This document shows, one piece after another, positions 1 through 5,299 of a DNA stretch of 11,205 nucleotides. This stretch comes from CAZADA01 sp964636945. Lineage in GTDB: Bacteria; Pseudomonadota; Alphaproteobacteria; Caulobacterales; Maricaulaceae. The notes beneath the pieces were generated by a model. It had not been told where the DNA came from and ran no database searches. It saw nothing but the letters and a program-made list of their open reading frames with translations. Location of the stretch: contig CAZWVH010000081.1 in NCBI GenBank assembly GCA_964636945.1, forward strand, positions 1-11,205. The letters are read 5' to 3'. Every line of letters starts with the position of its first letter. Position 1 is the first letter of the stretch. A program made the position numbers and the translations under genes.

Positions 1-15
1 GCTTCGTTTTGAGCC

Positions 16-76
16 TTCCGGCGGGCTTCGATGTGAGCATGTTTTGAGCATGTCATCTCATGCTCAGCCTCCGGAA
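16..76. repeat. Nested inverted repeats near the left edge
   Basis: An inner perfect 8-bp inverted repeat, TGAGCATG at 45-52 and CATGCTCA at 59-66, has a 6-base loop. An outer pair, TTCCGG at 16-21 and CCGGAA at 71-76, encloses it. The word TGAGCATG also occurs as a direct repeat at 34-41. There is no T-tract right after the stem, so it is not a classical intrinsic terminator. It may be a small dispersed palindromic element or a scar beside the IS remnant. The following 77-133 is AT-rich with no gene that I can recognise. Confidence 0.5.
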
Positions 77-133
77 TCAGTAGTTCTTTTATATATTTAT
101 CTAATACGCGGACAGAGTCGGATAGCTACGCAC

Positions 134-159
134 TGGACTTCCCCCGGTTTCGTGGACAG
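134..159 (-). mobile_element. Terminal inverted repeat of an IS3-family element (one end only)
   Basis: The sequence TGGACTTCCCCCGGTTTCG followed by TGGACAG lies directly behind the stop codon of the transposase remnant. IS3-group elements typically end with a short GTCCAC...GGGGGAAG-type repeat just after the orfB stop, and this matches in position and sequence style. The opposite end is not in the window, so the element is truncated. The exact outer boundary is estimated from pattern memory, not from alignment. Confidence 0.55.
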
Positions 160-258
160 TTATGGGCTAGCGGTTGATAGCCGTTCTGGTGCGGTTTTTT
201 CGTAGGCGATCGGTGATTGATATCCAAAGGCGGAGTGGCGGCGGGCAGGGTTGTACCA
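160..258 (-). pseudogene. C-terminal remnant of IS3-family transposase OrfB
   Basis: The last 33 codons of a transposase remain: they read WYNPARRHSAFGYQSP, then IAYEK and a short tail to a TAA at 160-162. The YNP-RRHSA-GY-SP-YE pattern is the well-known C-terminus of the IS3-family integrase core (rve domain), just after the catalytic region. The DDE catalytic residues and OrfA are absent. Upstream of the Trp codon the same frame makes no transposase sense, while another frame looks coding, so a junction lies near 258-275. This remnant cannot transpose. It marks a past IS insertion or deletion next to the toxin-antitoxin locus. Confidence 0.7.
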
Positions 259-421
259 GCCCCACTTTCGCCAGCTCGCGCTCGAATGTCTCGAACGCAG
301 CCGCATCACTATCGAATAGATCGTCCCAAACAACGCAAGACCGGTCCGCCGCATAGAGGTGCATGGCCCACTGCGTTTCATGCTCAAGGCGAATGGTCTC
401 AAGGCTTGCAGTGACGCCGCC
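259..421 (-). pseudogene. Unrecognised coding fragment joined to the IS3 remnant
   Basis: This minus-strand frame is open from just after a TAA (422-424) to the IS junction and encodes about 54 residues, including SLETIRLEHETQWAMHLYAA and VVWDDLFDSDAAAFETFE. The mix of acidic, aromatic and Ala residues looks like genuine protein, unlike the Arg/Ser-rich shadow frames around it. No family is recognised. The only in-frame ATG is internal, at 364, and no ribosome binding site decides a start. The likeliest reading is the remaining piece of a gene cut by the IS event; chance openness in a GC-rich sequence cannot be excluded. Positions 425-493, up to the antitoxin stop, show nothing further. Confidence 0.3.
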
Positions 422-493
422 TTAGTTTATTTCACGGGACAATATCGAGGCGCCAATGTCGGGATCGCCTGCAGGCGCCGTACTTCTCCTTCG

Positions 494-718
494 TTAGTTG
501 TCACCATGCGCCGCATCGAGACCATCAAGGATCGCTAATCCCCTGCTCACGTCACCCTTTGCGGCGTAGGCGCGGAAGCGGGTTTCAGCATCGAACTCGG
601 CGATAGCCCGGGCGGAGAACTCCTCAAACAGCTTGTTCATGCTGGCGCCGCGATGGACCGCAAGCGCTTTGAGGCGCTCGTGTTGGTCATCGGGCAACCG
701 GATCGTCAATGTGCTCAT
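494..718 (-). CDS. Ribbon-helix-helix antitoxin (CopG/HicB-like), partner of a PIN toxin
   Basis: A 74-residue protein with the N-terminal pattern MSTLTIRLPDDQHERLKALA followed by MNKLFEEF. This is a short beta-strand plus two helices, as in ribbon-helix-helix DNA-binding antitoxins; the Arg/Thr strand (residues 3-8) would contact operator DNA as a dimer. The remaining 35 residues (ETRFRAYAAKGDVSRGLAIL) would be the toxin-binding tail in this family. An AGGAG-type ribosome binding site (complement of 725-730) lies 6 bases before the ATG. The ATG overlaps the toxin stop as ATGA, so translation is coupled to the upstream toxin frame. The antitoxin looks intact although the toxin is damaged, so it may survive as an orphan regulator. 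Assignment to RHH antitoxins is from sequence pattern; the exact subfamily is uncertain. Confidence 0.8.
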   Translation of the reverse strand: MSTLTIRLPDDQHERLKALAVHRGASMNKLFEEFSARAIAEFDAETRFRAYAAKGDVSRGLAILDGLDAAHGDN

Positions 719-999
719 CGCTTGCTCCTTTTGTAGGTTTCCAAAAACTCGCCGGCGGTCTGGATCTTCAGGCCCGGGAAAATTAGCTCCCCGCGCGCCA
801 GATCGCGCCTGTTTGCGGTGATGATCGTCGCCGCGCCACCGGCAAACGCCAATTCAATCAGATGGTTGGTGTTTTTTCTCGGTTGCGAATTCCCTTCGCT
901 CCGCTCACTTGCGCAACCTTCATCCGGCAAATTCGGCGGCCAGAGATAATAGACCGACGTCCACCGACTGACGCGCCTCAGCGTCGCCACTGGCAACAT
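715..999 (-). pseudogene. PIN-domain (VapC-like, COG1569-type) toxin, 5'-truncated with a small insertion
   Basis: The C-terminal half of a PIN-family toxin is clear: SVYYLWPPNLPDE, then NHLIELAFAGGAATIITA, NRRDL, and FPGLKIQTAGEFLE. PIN toxins are Mg-dependent ribonucleases using about four acidic residues. Here the N-terminal half with the first Asp (a VLDTN-type motif) is missing, because the frame opens only just before the stop of the neighbouring peptidase gene. In addition 17 residues (28-44; bases 868-918) sit where relatives have only about two between PNLPDE and NHLIEL. The Asp normally preceding NHL is replaced by Thr, so a probable catalytic acid is lost. The frame stays open through the insertion and ends in ATGA shared with the antitoxin. 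No convincing ribosome binding site or natural start is visible; the ATG at 999 is only the first available. I judge it inactive. Confidence 0.7.
881..918. repeat. Short palindromic element inserted in the PIN toxin frame
   Basis: Perfect 7-bp arms, GGTTGCG at 881-887 and CGCAACC at 912-918, flank a 24-base interior containing CTTCGCTCCGCTCACTTG. The right arm starts exactly at the codon where the toxin departs from its family pattern. The GAGCGGAGCGAAG core resembles dispersed palindromic repeats seen in many proteobacterial genomes. With about 13 extra bases up to 868, the inserted stretch keeps the frame open. Confidence 0.5.
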
Positions 1000-1016
1000 C
1001 GATCTCTGGTTTGCCC

Positions 1017-3224
1017 CTAAAGTCCGGCGTCAGCAGATTGCAGACCGCGATTGACCAAAAGCGGGTCCACGCTCGGTTCGCGACCGCGGAAATTGACATA
1101 AGCGTCCATGGCGTTCTGGCTATTGCCCGCTGAGAAAACGTTCTCGTAAAGCTTCTTCGCCAGCTCTTGATCAAAGGGGTCGCCGACTTCTTCGAAAGCG
1201 GCATAGCCATCGTTATCCAGAACCGCCGCCCACATGTAGGTGTAATAGCCGCCCGCATAGAGTTCCCCAGCGAAGGCATGCAAAAAGTGCGGCGAACGGT
1301 GGCGCATCTCGATCGCTGCCGGCATACCAGCTTGGGCAAGGACGCCATCTTCAAATGAATTGATGTCGAGATCAGCGATGATGTCTGGGTCGGTAAGCCT
1401 ATGAAAGGCTAAATCCACAAAACCAGAGGCAATGTACTCGACATTGTCGAATCCAGATTTGGCGTTGCCGGCCGCCCTCAATTTGTCCAACAATTCTTGG
1501 GGCATGGGCTCGCCAGTTTCGTGATGCAGTGCAAATTCCTGGATCACAGCCGGCTCGCGCATCCAGTGTTCATAGATTTGAGCCGGAAATTCCACAAAGT
1601 CGTAATCAACCGCGGTTCCAGAAATCGAAGGGTGAGTCACATCGGACAACAAGCCGTGCAAGGCGTGGCCAAACTCGTGAAAGATCACTTCAGCTTCGCG
1701 CATCGTAATGAGAGCTGGCTTGCCGGGCGCCGGCTTGTTGTAGTTGCAATTGTTCATGATCAATGGCGCGATGCGACCATCGAGCTTATGCTGAACGCGC
1801 AATGCGCTCATCCACGCGCCCGACCGCTTGCCAGGACGAGCAAAGTAATCCCCGTAAAACAGACCGAGCGGCTCTCCGTCCGCTGACGACATTTCCCAAA
1901 CGCGCACATCGGGGTGATAGACAGGGATGTCCTCTCGCTCGGTGAATGACACGCCAAATAATCGTTCAGCAACCGCAAATTGCGCCGCGAGGACATTGTC
2001 GAGGGACAAATGCGCTTTCACAGCATCTTCGTCGAGTTCGTAGAGCCGACTGCGCGACTTTTCCGAGAAATACCACCAATCCCACGGTTCAAGCGAATGT
2101 TCGACGCCTTCTTCGGCCATGACATTGACGATCTCCTGGGCCTCCGCTTCGGCCTTGGCAATCGCCCCGTCCCACACTTCGCTCAACAGCGCGTGCGCTG
2201 CTTCGGGCGTACCAGCCATGGTGTTGGCCGTGCGAAAATCGGCGAAGCTTTCAAAACCCAGCAAATTGGCGCGCTCTAGACGCAGCTGCAAAATCTGGCG
2301 AATGGTGTCGGCGTTAGAAAACTCGTTCTCATTGTCGCCGCGGTTCGTCCAGGCGTTGAACACTTGCTCTCGCAAATCGCGGCGGGTGGAAAACGTCATA
2401 AATGGCTCAAACGACGAACGCGCGAGGGTAATGACATGCTTTCCGTCCATCCCGCGCTCGGTGGCGGCTTGCGCGGCCGCGCTCAAGACAAAATCTGGCA
2501 GACCCGCTCGGTCTTCATCCGTCTCCAGGACCAGCGCAAAGGCTTCGGCATCCTTCTGCACGTTTTGGCTGAACGCCGTATAGTGCGATGCGAGCTCTTC
2601 GGTGATCTGAGCCAAGCGGTTGCGGTCATCGCCCGTGAGTTCGGCCCCGGCTCGGACAAACCGGGTATGCGTGCGCTCCAAGACCCGGGCCTGTTCTGCG
2701 TTCAGGTCGAGCGTGTCGCGGGATGCATACAAACCATCGATGCGGGCGAACAGGTCCTTGTTTAACGCGATAGCGCTGGAATGGGCGGCGAGTTTGGGCG
2801 CCATCTCTCGCTGAATTGCACGCAGCTCATCATTGGTGGCGGATGATGTGAAGGCTGAAAAGGTGCGCTGAACCCGATCCAATTTTGAACCCGCGCGCTC
2901 CAGCGCCACGATGGTGTTGTCAAAGGTGGGCGCTTCGGCGCTTTGTGCGATCGCGGCGATTTCGCTCTGATGCAACGCCATAGCGTGTTCGAATGCAGGC
3001 CTGAAGTGTTCTGGCGTGACGACGTCAAAAGGTGGCGCACCGAACGGCGCGGTCCAGTCGGCAATCAATGGATTGCCGTCAATGGCGGCTTGGGCGTCTT
3101 CGACGGTCTGAACATCGGCGGCGGCTTGCGGCAGAACTGCACCGGAAATCGCGATGATTGCACTCGCCGCGAGCAACCGCGTGCGCAGCCCAGGGCGAAA
3201 CTCATGTCCCATCATGGTGGTCAT
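1017..3224 (-). CDS. dcp: Exported M3-family metallopeptidase (peptidyl-dipeptidase Dcp type)
   Basis: A zinc metallopeptidase of 735 residues, close to the usual length of Dcp/oligopeptidase A plus a leader. The M3 zinc motif HEFGH is at residues 516-520 (ligands H516 and H520, catalytic E517), with the third ligand in DFVEFP (E545). The conserved FYGDYFARPGKRSGA stretch lies at about 456-470, and NNCNYNKP about 20 residues before the zinc motif is typical of the Dcp branch. Residues 1-36 form a signal peptide: Arg-rich start, hydrophobic LLAASAIIAISGAVL, and probable cleavage after AAA. The enzyme should therefore act in the periplasm, removing C-terminal dipeptides from oligopeptides. The start is ambiguous: the AAGGA ribosome site is only 1 base from the ATG at 3224 but 10 bases from the ATG at 3215 (residue 4), which is better placed. 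It follows the M17 aminopeptidase gene by 67 bases on the same strand, suggesting one operon. Oligopeptidase A-like specificity is the alternative. Confidence 0.92.
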   Translation of the reverse strand: MTTMMGHEFRPGLRTRLLAASAIIAISGAVLPQAAADVQTVEDAQAAIDGNPLIADWTAPFGAPPFDVVTPEHFRPAFEHAMALHQSEIAAIAQSAEAPTFDNTIVALERAGSKLDRVQRTFSAFTSSATNDELRAIQREMAPKLAAHSSAIALNKDLFARIDGLYASRDTLDLNAEQARVLERTHTRFVRAGAELTGDDRNRLAQITEELASHYTAFSQNVQKDAEAFALVLETDEDRAGLPDFVLSAAAQAATERGMDGKHVITLARSSFEPFMTFSTRRDLREQVFNAWTNRGDNENEFSNADTIRQILQLRLERANLLGFESFADFRTANTMAGTPEAAHALLSEVWDGAIAKAEAEAQEIVNVMAEEGVEHSLEPWDWWYFSEKSRSRLYELDEDAVKAHLSLDNVLAAQFAVAERLFGVSFTEREDIPVYHPDVRVWEMSSADGEPLGLFYGDYFARPGKRSGAWMSALRVQHKLDGRIAPLIMNNCNYNKPAPGKPALITMREAEVIFHEFGHALHGLLSDVTHPSISGTAVDYDFVEFPAQIYEHWMREPAVIQEFALHHETGEPMPQELLDKLRAAGNAKSGFDNVEYIASGFVDLAFHRLTDPDIIADLDINSFEDGVLAQAGMPAAIEMRHRSPHFLHAFAGELYAGGYYTYMWAAVLDNDGYAAFEEVGDPFDQELAKKLYENVFSAGNSQNAMDAYVNFRGREPSVDPLLVNRGLQSADAGL

Positions 3225-3225
3225 G

Positions 3226-3230
3226 TCCTT
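3226..3230 (-). promoter_or_regulatory. Ribosome binding site of the M3 peptidase gene (bears on start choice)
   Basis: On the minus strand this reads AAGGA. It is one base from the first ATG (3224), 10 bases from the second (3215) and 13 from the third (3212). Normal spacing favours the second ATG, which shortens the protein by three residues without affecting the signal peptide. The 67-base gap 3225-3291 shows only a 5-bp stem (CGCCA/TGGCG) and no terminator, consistent with cotranscription. Confidence 0.5.
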
Positions 3231-3291
3231 CTATAATGCGCGCCATTCTGGCGATTGCCGAGCAGGATAAACCGCACGGCGTCAAGTTCGG

Positions 3292-4806
3292 CTATTGTTC
3301 GTAGTGATCACGCACCAATTGGTCCAGGAGCATGACGCCCCAGCCCCGCCCCGTTGAGCCCTGTGCATCCCAGGCCGTGGATGCAATGTCCAGGTGCGCC
3401 CAGCGCGTTTGCGGGTCCACAAAGTAGCCAACAAATTGCGCCCCTATATTGGCGCCGCCTATGCCGCCCTCGACGATGTTTTTGATGTCGGCGAAATTGG
3501 ATTGTAATTCCGCGCGCACCGAGGGATGAAGCGGCATCCGCCAGACTTCGTCTCCACTTGTTTGCCCGGCTGCTATGAGCTGTCCGGCAATGTCATCATG
3601 ACGAGAGTAAAGACCCGCGTACTCATCCCCCAAGGCGACCCGAACCGATCCGGTTAACGTTGCGAGATTAACTAGGATCTGTGGATTGAACTCTTGTTGG
3701 ACGTACCACACGGCGTCAGCGAGCAGCAGTCGACCTTCGGCGTCGGTATTGAGCACCTCCACCGTCTGACCTGACATGGTCGTCACAATGTCCCCCGGCC
3801 GTTGCGCATTGGCGCCGGGCATGTTTTCCGCCAAGGCGGCGACCGCAATGACATTGACCGGAGCTTCACGTTTGGCGATCGCCAACAGGGCTCCTACTGA
3901 CGCGGCAGCGCCAGACATATCGTACTTCATCCGCCACATCCCGCTACCATCCTTGAGCGAGATGCCGCCAGTATCAAAGGTGACCCCCTTGCCCACAAAC
4001 GCAACCGGATCGCTACTATCCTCCGCCCCGTCATAGCGCACGACCAGCAAACGGGGTTCGCGTGCGCTGCCCTGACCAACCCCAAGGAGGGCTCCCATGT
4101 TCAGCCGGCGCATTTCCTCCGGATCGAGCACAGTGATGCGCACATTGGGGACGCCGCGGAATTCGCCACGGACTCGCTCCACAAAGCTCTCTGGGTAGAT
4201 CACATTGCCGGGGGCGTTAATTAGATCACGGGCGAATACAACGGCGTTTGCAACGTGCTCCAGATCACCCTCATAAGCGTTCCGATTCTCGCCGGCATTG
4301 GGGACGATAAACGTCAGATCAACCGCTGAATTCTCGGGCTCGGATTTGTGAGCCACAGACCGATAGGCCCCGAGCCGAACACCCAGAGCGACGTGCGCTG
4401 CGGGCGTCGTGGTCTGGGTTTGCAACCCGTCCAAGTGGACTGCCGCTGCAGTCACTCCGTCGAGAGATTTGGCGATCGCTTCGCCAATAGTTTTCAGGTC
4501 GCGATTGGTGAGCTCCTGATCTCCGACGCCGATCAGCACAAGCCGGTCATAGCTCGCCATTCCGTAGAGAGTGAGGTGTTCGCCAATATTCCCAGAAAAT
4601 GCGGCCGCATCGATTGCGCGCACCAAGCTGTCGTCTGTGTCGGAATTGATTTGCTCGGCCGCTTCCGTTAGCGGGCCTGAACCCGAGATCGGGAGTACAA
4701 GGACCGCGGCGTCGCTGGGTCGAGCGTCAGAGAACGATATCGATTGAGCTTGAGCCGTCGTCGCAGCAAAGACCAATGCAAGAATGGTCGCTAAAAATCG
4801 GTTCAT
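3292..4806 (-). CDS. Exported M17 leucyl-type aminopeptidase
   Basis: A 504-residue M17 (PepA-type) aminopeptidase that removes N-terminal residues from peptides using two metal ions. Metal and catalytic residues are all visible: K273 and D278 in VGKGVTFDTGG, K285 in ISLK, D296 in MKYDMSG, and D355, E357, R359 in the family signature NTDAEGRLLL. The spacing equals E. coli PepA offset by three residues, as I remember that enzyme's numbering. Unlike cytosolic PepA, this protein starts with a clear signal peptide (MNRFLATILALVFAATTAQA, cleavage after residue 20), so it should act in the periplasm or outside. The start is well set: an AGGAG site (complement of 4813-4817) lies 6 bases before the ATG. 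It is first in a likely two-gene unit with the M3 peptidase downstream and is transcribed away from the mrp operon. The N-terminal domain is more divergent than the catalytic domain, as usual in the family. Confidence 0.93.
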   Translation of the reverse strand: MNRFLATILALVFAATTAQAQSISFSDARPSDAAVLVLPISGSGPLTEAAEQINSDTDDSLVRAIDAAAFSGNIGEHLTLYGMASYDRLVLIGVGDQELTNRDLKTIGEAIAKSLDGVTAAAVHLDGLQTQTTTPAAHVALGVRLGAYRSVAHKSEPENSAVDLTFIVPNAGENRNAYEGDLEHVANAVVFARDLINAPGNVIYPESFVERVRGEFRGVPNVRITVLDPEEMRRLNMGALLGVGQGSAREPRLLVVRYDGAEDSSDPVAFVGKGVTFDTGGISLKDGSGMWRMKYDMSGAAASVGALLAIAKREAPVNVIAVAALAENMPGANAQRPGDIVTTMSGQTVEVLNTDAEGRLLLADAVWYVQQEFNPQILVNLATLTGSVRVALGDEYAGLYSRHDDIAGQLIAAGQTSGDEVWRMPLHPSVRAELQSNFADIKNIVEGGIGGANIGAQFVGYFVDPQTRWAHLDIASTAWDAQGSTGRGWGVMLLDQLVRDHYEQ

Positions 4807-5299
4807 GTTGCGCTCCTAATCGCTCATGTGGCGGTCAAAATGGCGGACACGGTCGACCAGACGGAATGATCGGGTCAAGACGGCAAACTCGTAACTCGGC
4901 ATAAGCAAAACCGATCAAAAAAAGTTCGGCGCCGAGGTGTTTTCCTGCATGACTCGCGAACGGGGCCGGTTTTAACGTGGGATCACGGCCGATTTAGACG
5001 CTGAGCCGCCGCTTTGCCCACTTGCGGGCTCTATGCTCGGACGCCGAGGGGGCGACGATCTTAGGCGAAGCCGCGTTTATCGACGCTCCGACCCCACTTG
5101 CTCCGAGCTGGGCCACGACCTAACTAGGGTGTCGCCGGGTAACCCACCTGTCACTCGACGGTTTCAACGATCAAGACATCGCATGATCCGCATTGCGCGG
5201 GTTGAGTTGGCTTGGTCCCGGATTTCCGAAGGAGAGGCGGAGTGCGGCGGACCTTGCGCACAATTGGCTGACGGGCCGTCCAGAGGGGAGTGACCAGGT
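4807..5299. other. Divergent intergenic region between the peptidase unit and the mrp operon
   Basis: About 490 bases without a convincing gene. It must contain the promoters of both the leftward peptidase unit and the rightward mrp operon, but I see no pair of -35/-10 boxes good enough to call. Open frames here (for example 5033-5293) are Arg/Ser/Gly-rich with no ribosome site or family resemblance. Visible structure includes a run of seven A (4917-4923) beside a perfect 10-bp palindrome (4926-4935), a small CTCGG/CCGAG hairpin near 5036-5050, and GATCA/TGATC arms around 5168-5190. No tRNA or recognisable riboswitch was seen. Confidence 0.6.
4926..4935. promoter_or_regulatory. 10-bp palindrome beside an A-tract, possible operator
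   Basis: TCGGCGCCGA is a perfect palindrome lying two bases after a seven-A run, about 120 bases upstream of the aminopeptidase start. Such a site could bind a dimeric regulator near the peptidase promoter, but GC-rich palindromes of this length also occur by chance. No regulator gene lies in the window. Confidence 0.2.

Noticed and set aside
1..56. Start of a minus-strand gene running off the left edge (ATG at 56, GGAGG at 68-72)
   Set aside because: The spacing of 11 bases is tolerable, but only 18 codons are visible and they overlap the inverted repeats. There is not enough to call a gene.
920..1354. A 144-codon minus-strand frame overlapping the peptidase 3' end
   Set aside because: It is a shadow frame of the M3 peptidase, whose own frame carries clear family motifs over its full length.
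5033..5293. Small plus-strand gene or leader peptide ending just before mrpA
   Set aside because: The product is Arg/Ser/Gly-rich without a recognisable family, with no good ribosome site; it looks like chance openness in GC-rich DNA.
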